Positions 1-9,619 of a DNA stretch of 64,000 nucleotides are shown piece after piece (the stretch's first letter is position 1; each line of letters begins with the position of its first letter). The notes beneath the pieces were generated by a model, which had not been told where the DNA came from, made no database searches, and saw only the letters and a program-made list of their open reading frames with translations. The stretch spans positions 13,154-77,153 of the forward strand of contig DEAL01000019.1 in the NCBI GenBank assembly GCA_002346745.1. The letters run 5' to 3'. A program made the translations under genes and the position numbers. Source of the stretch: Candidatus Neomicrothrix sp. UBA2983 (GTDB lineage: Bacteria > Actinomycetota > Acidimicrobiia > Acidimicrobiales > MedAcidi-G1).

Positions 1-1
1 G

Positions 2-388
2 GACGTCATCGACAAGATGGTCCGCGACGCTGAGGAGCACGCCGACGAGGACCGCCGCCGCAAGGAGGCGGCCGAGGCCCGCAACAACGCCGACAACCTC
101 GTGTACCAGACCGAGAAGCTGCTGGCCGACCAGGGCGACCAGCTCACCGACGACGAGAAGGCCGACGTCACCGAGAAGCTCGAAGCGCTCAAGAAGGCCC
201 TCGACGGCGAGGACGTCGACGACATCCGCAGCGCCACCGGGGCCCTGCTGGCCGCCAGTCAGGAGTTCGGCCAGCGCCTCTACGAGACCGCCGCCCAGCA
301 GGCCGGCGAGCCGGGCGCAGCCGACCCGGGCTTCGCGGACGACGACGTGGTCGACGCCGAGATCGTCGACGAGCAGGACGAGCAGTGA
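2..388 (+). CDS. dnaK: Chaperone DnaK (Hsp70), C-terminal 128 residues only
   Basis: This is the 3' end of dnaK; the gene begins before the window. The visible part is the helical lid of the substrate-binding domain, starting with DVIDKMVRDAEEHADEDRRR and continuing through a long charged helix. It ends in the acidic disordered tail (DDVVDAEIVDEQDEQ) usual for actinobacterial DnaK. Hsp70 refolds and protects cytoplasmic proteins in an ATP cycle driven by DnaJ and GrpE. The stop codon overlaps the GTG start of grpE (GTGA), so the two are probably translationally coupled. The promoter, and the HAIR operator expected in HspR-controlled dnaK operons, lie upstream and cannot be seen. Confidence 0.95.
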   Translation, partial: DVIDKMVRDAEEHADEDRRRKEAAEARNNADNLVYQTEKLLADQGDQLTDDEKADVTEKLEALKKALDGEDVDDIRSATGALLAASQEFGQRLYETAAQQAGEPGAADPGFADDDVVDAEIVDEQDEQ

Positions 389-939
389 GCGACGCTGCCC
401 CCCTGGGCGCCGACGACGCCGAGGAGTTGGTCGAGGTCGAGGACGCCGAAGAGGCCCTCGAGGCCGAGGCGACGGCCGATGAGGAGTTCGCCGACGAGGA
501 CCTGCCGGAGCCGAACCCGCTGGAGTTGGCCGAGGCGGCCCGCGACATGCACCTCGCCGACCTGCAGCGGCTCTCCGCCGAGTTCGCCAACTTCCGCAAG
601 CAGGCCGACCGCCGCAACGCCGAGGTTGCCGGGCGGGCCCGTGGCGACCTGGCGGAGCGGCTCCTGCCGGTGCTCGACGCCTGTGACCTCGCCATCGGGC
701 ACGGCGCCGACGGCGTCGAGGCCATCCGCTCGGCGCTGGTCGCGACCCTCGGTCCGGTCGGGCTCGAGGTGCTCGACCCGCAGGACGCACCCTTCGACCC
801 CACGCGCCACGAGGCGGTCCTCCACGAGGCGGCCGGCGAGGACGACGGCGCCGCCCAGGTCGTCGTCGAGGTTCTGCGCCGCGGCTACGCCTGGGAGGGT
901 CGGGTCCTGCGGCCGGCGATGGTCAAGGTCCGCGGCTGA
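385..939 (+). CDS. grpE: Nucleotide exchange factor GrpE
   Basis: GrpE, 184 residues, releases ADP from DnaK. The first 45 residues are acidic and low in complexity. A coiled-coil segment follows (about 45-90, containing LQRLSAEFANFRKQADRR), then the C-terminal beta domain with the conserved pattern FDPTRHEAVLHE and GYAWEGRVLRPAMVKV. The GTG start is set by the 4-base overlap with the dnaK stop. The gene sits second in the dnaK-grpE-dnaJ-hspR operon and should share heat regulation through HspR. Length and motifs are normal for the family. Confidence 0.95.
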   Translation: MSDAAPLGADDAEELVEVEDAEEALEAEATADEEFADEDLPEPNPLELAEAARDMHLADLQRLSAEFANFRKQADRRNAEVAGRARGDLAERLLPVLDACDLAIGHGADGVEAIRSALVATLGPVGLEVLDPQDAPFDPTRHEAVLHEAAGEDDGAAQVVVEVLRRGYAWEGRVLRPAMVKVRG

Positions 940-966
940 GCCGCGGCGAATCGGAGGCAGCTCGCC

Positions 967-2082
967 ATGGCCCCGCAGCGCGAGTGGTTCGAGAAGGACT
1001 ACTACGCCGCGCTCGGCGTCTCCAAGGAGGCATCCGCCAAGGAGATCACCAGGGCCTACCGGAAGCTGGCCCGCGAGCTCCATCCCGACGCCAATCCGGG
1101 TGACGCCGCCGCCGAGGCCCGCTTCAAGGAGGTCTCGGCCGCCTACGACGTGGTCGGCGACGAGGCCAAGCGCCGCGAGTACGACGAGGTCCGTGCCATG
1201 GGCCCCATGGGGGGCTTTGGCGGTTCCGGCGGCTTCGGCCCGGGCATGGGCGGCATGGGGGACACGGGCGGCCAGTTCGACATGGGCAGCCTGTTCGGCG
1301 GGCTCTTCCGCCAGGCGGGTGGCAGGAACGGCCCGCGTCGGGGCAAAGACGTCCACGCCGAAATGACGCTCTCGTTCGAGGAGGCGGCCTTCGGCATCGA
1401 GACGACCATCCCGTTGGTCGTCGACGCGGTCTGTCCCACCTGCTCGGGCAGCGGCGCCCGGCCCGGCACCAGCCCGCGCACCTGCGAGTCCTGTGGTGGC
1501 CGCGGCGTGCAAGCCGAGAACCAGGGCCCCTTCTCGTTCAGCCGGCCCTGCGTCAGCTGCGGCGGCCGCTGCCGGGTCGTGGACGACCCGTGTGGCACCT
1601 GCCGCGGATCGGGCACCGAGCGCCGGGCCCGCGACGTCAGGGTCCGCATCCCCGCCGGCGTCGAGGACGGCCAGCACGTCCGGATCAAGGGCCGGGGAAG
1701 GCCCGGCCGAGGCGGTCCCGCAGGTGACCTCTACGTCGTCGTGGCGGTCACCCCGCACCGGGCCTTCGGCCGCCGCGGCGCCGACCTCACTCTCACGGTG
1801 CCGGTCACCTGGCCGGAGGCCGTGCTGGGCGCAGAGGTGCGGGTCCCGACTCTCGACGGCGACCCGGTCACGCTCAAGGTCCCCGCCGGCACGCCGACCG
1901 GCCGGACCCTGCGGGTCAAGGACCGCGGCGTGGCGGCACGGCGCGGTCGCGGCGACCTGCTGGTGACCATCGAGGTGCATGTCCCCGAGGCGACCACGGA
2001 GGGTGAGCGGGCGGCGGTCGAGGCCGTCGAGGCGGCGCTTGGCACCAGCGGTGGCGACCTCCGGAGCGGCCTGACAGGATGA
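967..2082 (+). CDS. dnaJ: Co-chaperone DnaJ (Hsp40, type I)
   Basis: DnaJ, 371 residues, delivers substrate to DnaK and stimulates its ATPase. The J domain covers about residues 10-75, with the essential HPD at 39-41. A Gly/Phe/Met-rich linker follows (about 80-105). The zinc-binding region (about 157-215) carries four CxxC repeats: CPTCSGSG, CESCGGRG, CVSCGGRC and CGTCRGSG. In the third, the last Gly of CxxCxGxG is Cys. The C-terminal substrate-binding domain includes VRIPAGVEDGQHVRIKGRG. The stop overlaps the ATG of hspR (ATGA), so the regulator is coupled to the chaperone it controls. Confidence 0.95.
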   Translation: MAPQREWFEKDYYAALGVSKEASAKEITRAYRKLARELHPDANPGDAAAEARFKEVSAAYDVVGDEAKRREYDEVRAMGPMGGFGGSGGFGPGMGGMGDTGGQFDMGSLFGGLFRQAGGRNGPRRGKDVHAEMTLSFEEAAFGIETTIPLVVDAVCPTCSGSGARPGTSPRTCESCGGRGVQAENQGPFSFSRPCVSCGGRCRVVDDPCGTCRGSGTERRARDVRVRIPAGVEDGQHVRIKGRGRPGRGGPAGDLYVVVAVTPHRAFGRRGADLTLTVPVTWPEAVLGAEVRVPTLDGDPVTLKVPAGTPTGRTLRVKDRGVAARRGRGDLLVTIEVHVPEATTEGERAAVEAVEAALGTSGGDLRSGLTG

Positions 2083-2483
2083 TGCCGATGCCGAACCGCC
2101 CGCGACCCGACCAGGCCGTCTACGTCATCTCGGTGGCCGCCGAGCTGGCCGGCATGCACCCCCAGACGCTGCGCATCTACGAACGCCGTGGCCTGGTCGA
2201 CCCGGCCCGCACCTCGGGCGGCAACCGCCGGTACAGCGACGCCGACATCACCCTGCTGCAGCGCATCGCCGACCTCACCGCCGAGGGCCTCAACCTCGAG
2301 GGCGTCAAGCGGGTTCTCGAACTCGAGGCCGAGGTGGTCCGACTCGAGGCCGAGATCGAGTCGATCCGCAGCGAGGGGACCCAGGCCGTGGCCGAGGTGC
2401 ACAAGCAGTACCGCCGCGACCTGGTGCCGATCCGCCAGAGCGTCACGCTCTACCGTGGCCAGCGGCGGCCGAGGCGCTCCTGA
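2079..2483 (+). CDS. hspR: MerR-family heat-shock repressor HspR
   Basis: A 134-residue MerR-type regulator. The winged helix-turn-helix (about residues 11-80) contains VYVISVAAELAGMHPQTLR followed by IYERRGLVDPARTSGGNRRYS. A leucine/glutamate-rich coiled coil for dimerisation follows (about 85-112). The position as last gene of the dnaK operon, the HPQTLRIYE recognition helix and the absence of an effector domain identify HspR. In Streptomyces and Mycobacterium, HspR represses the dnaK operon at HAIR sites with DnaK as co-repressor. Those sites would lie outside this window. Confidence 0.92.
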   Translation: MMPMPNRPRPDQAVYVISVAAELAGMHPQTLRIYERRGLVDPARTSGGNRRYSDADITLLQRIADLTAEGLNLEGVKRVLELEAEVVRLEAEIESIRSEGTQAVAEVHKQYRRDLVPIRQSVTLYRGQRRPRRS

Positions 2484-2530
2484 CCGGCCTCCGACGCGCC
2501 CTCGACCCGCCTGATCCGCCGTCACGGCGG

Positions 2531-2677
2531 CTGTGGAAAACCCCCGTTGACCTGCGGGTTCGCGAGGTCGGTCGGACGTCGAGGGCCTCCCGGGCGCGTT
2601 ACGGCAGTGTTGCAATCCCCAGTGCACCCCCTGTCGCCACAAGGGTTTCGGGGGTTTTCCACAGGGGGTGTGGAAAC
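2531..2677. promoter_or_regulatory. Cluster of DnaA-box-like sequences between hspR and purA
   Basis: The 385-base gap between hspR and purA holds three copies of a TTTTCCACA-like nonamer. They are at 2532-2540 (reverse strand, exact), 2655-2663 (forward, exact) and 2669-2677 (reverse, GTTTCCACA). The first two match the DnaA-box consensus TTWTNCACA at every position. The last two face each other across five G residues, forming a perfect 8-base inverted repeat. The first and second lie in a 15-base perfect inverted repeat (CTGTGGAAAACCCCC at 2531-2545; its complement at 2650-2664). DnaA binding is inference. Confidence 0.45.
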
Positions 2678-2824
2678 GGCGGAACCTGCGCGGGGAGCGC
2701 GCAGCATCTGGTGACCCTGCGTGGTCGCGTGGACCGTTCGCGACGTCGGCCCGGCCCCGGGGGCAGGCCGCCGACGGTCCGCCGGGGCGTGCCAATCCCG
2801 GCTCCGAGCGCCGCTTCCGACCGG

Positions 2825-2830
2825 TAGGCT
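2825..2830 (+). promoter_or_regulatory. Probable -10 element of purA
   Basis: TAGGCT, the hexamer seen before many starts in this window. Here no start codon follows at 6-8 bases. The transcript would have an untranslated leader of about 30 bases carrying the GAGGAGAGG ribosome-binding site before the GTG at 2869. Confidence 0.5.
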
Positions 2831-2868
2831 TGGCCCGTAAGCACCGGCGAACACCGAGGAGAGGTGCC

Positions 2869-4155
2869 GTGCCCGCGACCGTCGTGGTCGGGACACAGTG
2901 GGGCGACGAGGGCAAGGGCAAGTTCACCGACCTCGTGGCGAGCGAGACCGCCATGGTGGTCCGCTACCAGGGCGGCCACAACGCCGGCCACACCCTCGTC
3001 GTCGACGGTGAGTCCTTCGCCCTCCAACTCGTCCCCTCGGGCGTCCTCTACGAGCACGTCACGCCGGTCATCGGCAACGGCGTGGTCGTCGACCCCCGGG
3101 TCCTCCTCGTCGAGATGGACATGCTCGAGTCCCGCGGCGTCTCGACTGGGCGCCTGCGGGTCAGCGGCAATGCCCACCTGATCCTCCCGTACCACCAGGA
3201 ACTCGACGCCCTCCACGAGCGGCACCTGGGCAAGAACAAGATCGGCACCACCAAGCGTGGCATCGGTCCCGCCTACGCCGACCGCTCCATGCGCGTCGGC
3301 CTGCGCGTCCAGGACCTCCTCGACGAGAAGATCTTCCGCCAGAAGTTGGACGCCGCCCTCGAGCACCACAACCGCGTCCTCACCCGGGTCTTCAACCGCC
3401 TCCCTGTCGACGGCGACGCCATCGCCGACGAGTACCTGGGTACCTGCGCCCCCCGGCTGTCGCCCCTCATCGCCGACGCCGTGTCGCTGCTCCACGACCA
3501 GCTCGAGGCCGGCAACCACGTGCTGCTCGAGGGCGCCCAAGCCACCTTCCTCGACCTCGACCACGGCACGTACCCGTTCGTCACCTCGTCCAATCCGGTG
3601 GCCGGCGGCGCCTGCACCGGCGCCGGCATCGGCCCCCGCCACATCGACCGGGTCATCGGCATCGCCAAGGCCTACGTCACCCGCGTCGGCGCCGGGCCGT
3701 TCCCGACCGAGCTGTCCGATGAGGTCGGCGACCACCTCGTCGACGTCGGCCACGAGTACGGCACCAACACGGGCCGGCGCCGTCGCCCCGGCTGGCTCGA
3801 TGCCGTCATGCTCCGGTACGCCGCCCGGGTCAACTCGCTGTCCGAACTGGCGATCACCAAGCTCGACGTCCTCGACGGGCTCGACACCATCAAGGTGTGC
3901 GTCGCCTACGAGTCCGATGGTGAGCGCTTCGACCAGCTCCCGTACCACCAGACGGTGCTCCACCACGCCGAGCCCGTCTACGTCGAGTTGCCGGGCTGGA
4001 AGCAGGACCTCTCCGGGGTGCGGTCCCGCGAGGACCTGCCGGCCGAGGCCGAGGCGTACCTGACGCTGGTCGAGGAGCAGGTCGGCGTGCCGATCGGCAT
4101 GGTCGGGGTCGGACCCGGCCGCGACCAGGTCCTGCAGTTCGGCGACCAGGGCTGA
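2869..4155 (+). CDS. purA: Adenylosuccinate synthetase
   Basis: PurA, 428 residues, makes adenylosuccinate from IMP, aspartate and GTP, the first step from IMP to AMP. The N-terminal GTP-binding loop reads GTQWGDEGKGK (residues 8-18) with the catalytic Asp in GDEGKGK. The IMP and catalytic histidine motif GGHNAGHT follows, and then GTTKRGIGPAYADR. An in-frame open stretch extends upstream to 2668, but the GTG at 2869 has a strong purine-rich ribosome-binding site (2856-2864) and begins exactly at the conserved N terminus. The gene opens a run of purine genes on the same strand. Confidence 0.95.
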   Translation: MPATVVVGTQWGDEGKGKFTDLVASETAMVVRYQGGHNAGHTLVVDGESFALQLVPSGVLYEHVTPVIGNGVVVDPRVLLVEMDMLESRGVSTGRLRVSGNAHLILPYHQELDALHERHLGKNKIGTTKRGIGPAYADRSMRVGLRVQDLLDEKIFRQKLDAALEHHNRVLTRVFNRLPVDGDAIADEYLGTCAPRLSPLIADAVSLLHDQLEAGNHVLLEGAQATFLDLDHGTYPFVTSSNPVAGGACTGAGIGPRHIDRVIGIAKAYVTRVGAGPFPTELSDEVGDHLVDVGHEYGTNTGRRRRPGWLDAVMLRYAARVNSLSELAITKLDVLDGLDTIKVCVAYESDGERFDQLPYHQTVLHHAEPVYVELPGWKQDLSGVRSREDLPAEAEAYLTLVEEQVGVPIGMVGVGPGRDQVLQFGDQG

Positions 4156-4168
4156 CCGGGGCCGTCAG

Positions 4169-5392
<1,224 letters not shown>

Positions 5393-5425
5393 CCCGACCC
5401 CGAACCACCACAGGAGCCAACCACC

Positions 5426-5893
5426 ATGTCCGAGACGCCGACCCGCCGAGTCGCCATCTTGATGGGCTCGCCCAACGACGCCGACAAGATGGCACCCGCC
5501 GCCGCCACCCTCGAGCGGTACGGCATCGAGGCCGACGTGCGCGTGATGTCGGCGCACCGCAGCCCCGCCGAGGTCGCCGCGTTCACCGGCGCCGCCCGCC
5601 AGAACGGCTACACGGCCATCATCTGCGGCGCCGGCATGGCCGCCCACCTGGCTGGCGCCGTCGCGGCCCACACCACGCTGCCGGTCATCGGCGTGCCGCT
5701 CTCCGGTGGCGCCATCAACGGCTGGGACTCGCTGCTGGCCACCGTCCAGATGCCCAAGGGCATCCCGGTCGCCACGGTCGCCGTCGACGGCGCCATGAAC
5801 GCCGCCCTGCTGGCCGTCCAGATGCTCGCCGTCGAGGACCCCTCGCTGGTCGCCGAACTGGAGGCCCACCGCGAGGAGATGCGCCCCCGCTGA
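5426..5893 (+). CDS. purE: N5-carboxyaminoimidazole ribonucleotide mutase
   Basis: Class I PurE, 155 residues, converts N5-CAIR to CAIR. The signature MGSPNDADKM lies at residues 12-21, followed by VRVMSAHRSPAEV with the catalytic His, and then GAGMAAHLAG and the GVPLSG loop. Class I PurE normally needs PurK to make its substrate; no purK lies in this window, so it must be elsewhere. The ATG at 5426 has a CAGGAG ribosome-binding site. The gene is in the purA-purQ run. Confidence 0.95.
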   Translation: MSETPTRRVAILMGSPNDADKMAPAAATLERYGIEADVRVMSAHRSPAEVAAFTGAARQNGYTAIICGAGMAAHLAGAVAAHTTLPVIGVPLSGGAINGWDSLLATVQMPKGIPVATVAVDGAMNAALLAVQMLAVEDPSLVAELEAHREEMRPR

Positions 5894-5913
5894 GCCGGGG
5901 CACGCCGCCGACC

Positions 5914-7329
5914 GTGGAGAACGTCCTCGCTTCCCGCTACGCCAGCCGGCCCATGGCCGAGCTCTGGTCCGAGGCGGGCAAGGTCGTGCTCGAGCGGGAG
6001 CTCTGGGTGGCGGTCCTCGAGGCTCAGCGCGACCTCGGCATCGACCTGCCCGACGGGGTCGTCGAGGACCACCGGGCGGTGATCGACCGGGTCGACCTCG
6101 AATCGATCCGCCAGCGCGAGCAGGTCACCCGCCACGACGTGAAGGCCCGCATCGAGGAGTTCTGCGCCCTCGCCGGCCACGAGCACGTCCACAAGGGGAT
6201 GACGTCGCGCGACCTCACTGAGAACGTCGAACAGCTCCAGGTCCGGCGTGGCCTCGAGCTGGTGCTCGACCGGGTGGTCGCCGCGCTGGCCCGCCTCGGT
6301 CGCCTCGCCGTCGAGCACGACGACCTCGTCATGTCGGGACGCACCCACAACGTGGCCGCCCAGGCCACCACCCTCGGCAAGCGGTTCGCCAACGCGGCCG
6401 AGGAACTGCTGGCCGCCCACCGGCGCCTGTCCGACCTGCTGGCGGCCTACCCGCTGCGCGGCCTCAAGGGCCCGGTCGGCACCCAGCAGGACCTGCTCGA
6501 CCTGTTCGACGGCGACGCCGACCGCGTCGTCGGACTCGAGCGGCGTGTGGCCGACCACCTCGGCTTCGCCGACGTGCTCGACTCGGTCGGGCAGGTGTAC
6601 CCCCGGTCGCTCGACTTCGACGTCGTGTCGGCGCTGGCCCAGGCGGCCGGCGGCCCCGCCAACCTGGCCCGCACCATCCGGCTGATGGCCGGCCACGAAC
6701 TCGCCACCGAGGGCTTCCGGTCCGGCCAGGTCGGCTCCTCGGCCATGCCCCACAAGATGAACGCCCGGTCCTGCGAGCGGGTCAACGGCCTCGCCATGGT
6801 CCTGCGCGGCCACCTCGCCATGGTCGGCGGCCTCGTCGGCGACCAGTGGAACGAGGGCGACGTGAGCTGCTCGGTGGTGCGCCGGGTGGCGCTGCCCGAC
6901 GCCTTCCTCGCCGCCGACGGCCTCTTCCAGACGTTCCTCACGGTGCTCGACGAGTTCGGCGCCTACCCGGCCGTGGTCGAGCGCGAGCTGCGCCAGTACC
7001 TGCCGTTCCTCGCCACCACCCGGGTGCTCGTGGCGGCGGTACGGGCCGGGGTGGGCCGCGAGGCGGCCCACGAGGCGATCCTCGAGCACGCCGTGGCCGC
7101 CGCCCTGGCCCGCCGGGAGGAGGGCGTCGCCGAGACCGACCTGCTGGACCGGCTCGCCGCCGACGACCGGCTGCCGCTCGACCGCGACGACCTGGACGGC
7201 CTGCTGGCCGACCCCCGGGTGTTCGTCGGCACCGCCTCGGCGCAGGTCCAGGCGGTCGTCGAACGCATCGGCGAGGTGGTGGCCGCCCGCCCCGATGCCG
7301 CCGCCTACGATCCCGAGCCGATTCTCTGA
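5914..7329 (+). CDS. purB: Adenylosuccinate lyase
   Basis: PurB, 471 residues, of the fumarase/aspartase superfamily. It removes fumarate from SAICAR and from adenylosuccinate, so it acts in both the IMP pathway and the AMP branch. The family signature GSSAMPHKMNARSCERVNG is present (about residues 273-291). Other conserved parts are HKGMTSRDLTENVEQ with the general acid/base region, SGRTHNVAAQ and GPVGTQQD. A GTG start at 5914 lies 20 bases after purE. It follows purE and precedes purC as expected for a purine operon. Confidence 0.94.
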   Translation: MENVLASRYASRPMAELWSEAGKVVLERELWVAVLEAQRDLGIDLPDGVVEDHRAVIDRVDLESIRQREQVTRHDVKARIEEFCALAGHEHVHKGMTSRDLTENVEQLQVRRGLELVLDRVVAALARLGRLAVEHDDLVMSGRTHNVAAQATTLGKRFANAAEELLAAHRRLSDLLAAYPLRGLKGPVGTQQDLLDLFDGDADRVVGLERRVADHLGFADVLDSVGQVYPRSLDFDVVSALAQAAGGPANLARTIRLMAGHELATEGFRSGQVGSSAMPHKMNARSCERVNGLAMVLRGHLAMVGGLVGDQWNEGDVSCSVVRRVALPDAFLAADGLFQTFLTVLDEFGAYPAVVERELRQYLPFLATTRVLVAAVRAGVGREAAHEAILEHAVAAALARREEGVAETDLLDRLAADDRLPLDRDDLDGLLADPRVFVGTASAQVQAVVERIGEVVAARPDAAAYDPEPIL

Positions 7330-7378
7330 CCGAACCCGTTCCCGCCCGCTGAATTCCCCTGAACCCCCGGAGTCCCCG

Positions 7379-8272
7379 TTGAGCACAGCCATCGACCTGC
7401 CGTACGTCCATTCGGGCAAGGTCCGCGACATCTACGCCGCCGCCGACGACCGACTCCTCATGGTCACGTCCGACCGCATCTCGGCGTTCGACGTGGTGAT
7501 GGACGAGCCGATCCCGCACAAGGGACGCGTCCTCACCGCCATGTCCGCCTTCTGGTTCGACCTTCTGGCCGACGTGGTGCCCGGCCACCTCGTCTCCACC
7601 GACCCGGCGGACGCCCCGGGCACCGACGGCGCCGACGACCTGGCGGGCCGCACCATGGTCTGCCACCGGGCCGAGATGCTGCCCATCGAATGCATCGTTC
7701 GCGGCTACATCACCGGCTCGGCCTGGAAGGAATACCGCACCCACGGCACCATGCACGGCTCGCCGCTGCCCGAGGGCCTGCTCGAGGCCGACCGGCTGCC
7801 CGAGCCCGTCTTCACGCCGTCGACCAAGGCCGACGAGGGCCACGACGTCAACATCTCGTTCGAGGAGGCGGTCGATCTGGTGGGCGCCGACCTGGCCGAG
7901 CAGGCCCGGGCCGTGTCGCTGGAGTGCTACCAGCGGGGCGCCGACTGGGCGGCCGAGCGGGGGATCATCATCGCCGACACCAAGTTCGAACTGGGCCTCG
8001 TGGACGGCGAGCTGGTCCTAGCCGACGAGGTCCTCACGCCGGACTCGTCCCGGTTCTGGCCGGCCGACCTCTGGTCGCCGGGCGCCACGCCGCCGTCGTT
8101 CGACAAGCAGCCGGTCCGCGACTTCCTCGACGGCCTGGACTGGGACAAGCAGCCGCCGCCGCCGAGCCTGCCCGACGAGGTCGTCTCCGCCACGTCGGCG
8201 CGTTACATCGAGGCCTACGAGCGCATCACCGGCCGGTCCTTCGCCGACTGGCCCGGCACCGGGGGGGCGTGA
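7379..8272 (+). CDS. purC: SAICAR synthetase
   Basis: PurC, about 297 residues, couples aspartate to CAIR using ATP. It shows HSGKVRDIY at the N-terminal nucleotide loop, SDRISAFDVVMDEPIPHKG, and then the signature pair LPIECIVRGYITGSAWKEY and IIIADTKFELGL. The reading frame is open back to an ATG at 7295 that overlaps purB. The TTG at 7379 is preferred because GGAG stands six bases before it and because the conserved protein begins there. That choice is inference. purS follows three bases after the stop. Confidence 0.9.
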   Translation: MSTAIDLPYVHSGKVRDIYAAADDRLLMVTSDRISAFDVVMDEPIPHKGRVLTAMSAFWFDLLADVVPGHLVSTDPADAPGTDGADDLAGRTMVCHRAEMLPIECIVRGYITGSAWKEYRTHGTMHGSPLPEGLLEADRLPEPVFTPSTKADEGHDVNISFEEAVDLVGADLAEQARAVSLECYQRGADWAAERGIIIADTKFELGLVDGELVLADEVLTPDSSRFWPADLWSPGATPPSFDKQPVRDFLDGLDWDKQPPPPSLPDEVVSATSARYIEAYERITGRSFADWPGTGGA

Positions 8273-8275
8273 ACC

Positions 8276-8527
8276 GTGCGCTTCACCGTCCTCGTCGACA
8301 TCAGCCTGCGGTCAGGCATCTCCGACCCGGCGGGCGCCACCATCGAACGGGCGCTGCCGGTGCTCGGCTACGCGGGCATCGAGGGCGTGACCGTCGGCAA
8401 GACGATCCGCTTCACCCTCGACGCCGTCGACGCCGACGCCGCCCGGCAGGTCGCCGGCGACCTCACCGAGTCGTTCCTGACCAACCCCGTCATTGAGGAC
8501 GCCGTCGTCACGGTGGAGCCCGCCTGA
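8276..8527 (+). CDS. purS: FGAM synthase subunit PurS
   Basis: PurS, 83 residues, the small structural subunit of the three-part formylglycinamidine ribonucleotide synthase (PurS-PurQ-PurL) of Gram-positives and archaea. It begins MRFTVLVDISLRSGISDPAGATIERALPVLG-like, with the characteristic GVTVGKTIRFTLD and the end NPVIEDAVVTVEP. It bridges PurQ and PurL and helps pass ammonia. The TGATG junction with purQ (one shared base) implies translational coupling. Confidence 0.92.
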   Translation: MRFTVLVDISLRSGISDPAGATIERALPVLGYAGIEGVTVGKTIRFTLDAVDADAARQVAGDLTESFLTNPVIEDAVVTVEPA

Positions 8528-9189
8528 TGGCGACCACGGTCGGGGTGGTCGTCTTCCCCGGGACCAACTGCGAGATGGACGCCGTCGAGGCGGTCGGCGG
8601 ACTGGGCGGCGGGGGCCGGCTGCTCTGGCACGGCGACGCCGACCTCGGCGACGTCGACGCGGTGATCGTGCCGGGCGGCTTCGCCCACGGCGACTACCTG
8701 CGTCCCGGCGCCATCGCCCGCTTCTCGCCGGCCATGGCGGCCGTTGCCCGCTTCGCCGCCGACGGCGGGCCGGTGGTCGGGATCTGCAACGGCTTCCAGG
8801 TCCTCACCGAGGCCGGCCTGCTGCCGGGCGCGCTGCAGAAGAACGCGGGACTCAAGTTCCTCTGTCAACCGACCACGCTTCGCGTGGAATCAACCGACTC
8901 ATCGTTGACCGGTTCCGCCGAACTCGGTGCAGAACTGTCGATTCCCATCAACCACTTCGAGGGTAACTACACGTGCGACGAACGCACGCTGGCTCGCTTG
9001 CGCGACGAGGAGCGGATCGTCCTGCGCTACGTCGACAATCCCAACGGCTCGGTCGACGACATCGCCGGCGTGTGCAACGAAGCCCGCAACGTGGTCGGCC
9101 TGATGCCGCACCCCGAGCGGGCGTGCGACGACCTGCTGGGCAGCGCCGACGGTGCCGTCCTGCTGCGCTCCCTCCTCGGCGCCGCCTGA
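8527..9189 (+). CDS. purQ: FGAM synthase glutaminase subunit PurQ
   Basis: PurQ, 220 residues, a class I glutamine amidotransferase that supplies ammonia to PurL. The nucleophile is Cys87 in VGICNGFQVL, and the His/Glu pair is in LMPHPER (His195, Glu197). The start VVVFPGTNCEMDA and the GGFAHGDYLRPGAIAR segment are diagnostic. A stretch at about 8864-8945 is lower in GC than its surroundings and contains a perfect small hairpin (CCACGC-TTC-GCGTGG at 8873-8887), though the reading frame and alignment are intact. It is the last gene of the first purine block. The partner purL lies beyond a convergent gene. Confidence 0.94.
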   Translation: MATTVGVVVFPGTNCEMDAVEAVGGLGGGGRLLWHGDADLGDVDAVIVPGGFAHGDYLRPGAIARFSPAMAAVARFAADGGPVVGICNGFQVLTEAGLLPGALQKNAGLKFLCQPTTLRVESTDSSLTGSAELGAELSIPINHFEGNYTCDERTLARLRDEERIVLRYVDNPNGSVDDIAGVCNEARNVVGLMPHPERACDDLLGSADGAVLLRSLLGAA

Positions 9190-9204
9190 CTGCGGCGATC
9201 CGGC

Positions 9205-9591
9205 TCAGCCGGAGCGGCGGATGCCGGCGGCCTTGAGCACCGGCGCCGGGACGCCCACCTCGCGCCAGGCGGCGTAGGAGATGCCGCGCTTGCCACTGTA
9301 GGCCGCGGCATGGGCGACGAAGTCGGCCTCGAGGGCGGACAGGTCGACGTTGCCGGCAGCCTGGAGCTGCTCCAGTTCGGCCTCGAGGTCGAGGCGCTGC
9401 TGGACCAGCGCCAGCCGCTTCGTGGCCGAGGCGCCGTCCATCGCCGCGTTGGCGGCGTCGATCTGGGCCTGGACGCTTGCCGGGGTGCGCTTGCGGCCCC
9501 GCGTGGACTGGTTGGCCTCGAGGGCCTTCAGGTAGTCGCGGACGGCTCGGGTCTCGGCCTTCTCGGCGTCGGACATCTTCTGACGGGCCAT
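9205..9591 (-). CDS. Conserved actinobacterial protein of unknown function
   Basis: A 128-residue basic/helical protein, MARQKMSDAEKAETRAVRDYLK..., with an N-terminal charged helix, a middle coiled-coil-like stretch (LALVQQRLDLEAELEQLQAAG) and a C-terminal motif GISYAAWREVGVPAPVLKAAGI. From memory this architecture recurs in many actinobacteria without an assigned role. The C-terminal motif resembles a small helix-turn-helix-like unit, so DNA binding is possible but unproven. It is convergent with purQ (15 bases apart) and separates purQ from purL. The ATG has AGGAAC before it, and a TATTCT -10-like element lies in the AT-rich island upstream (minus strand, within 9637-9646). Confidence 0.7.
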   Translation of the reverse strand: MARQKMSDAEKAETRAVRDYLKALEANQSTRGRKRTPASVQAQIDAANAAMDGASATKRLALVQQRLDLEAELEQLQAAGNVDLSALEADFVAHAAAYSGKRGISYAAWREVGVPAPVLKAAGIRRSG

Positions 9592-9619
9592 GTTGGTTCC
9601 TCGCTTGTTTGGAAGTTGG

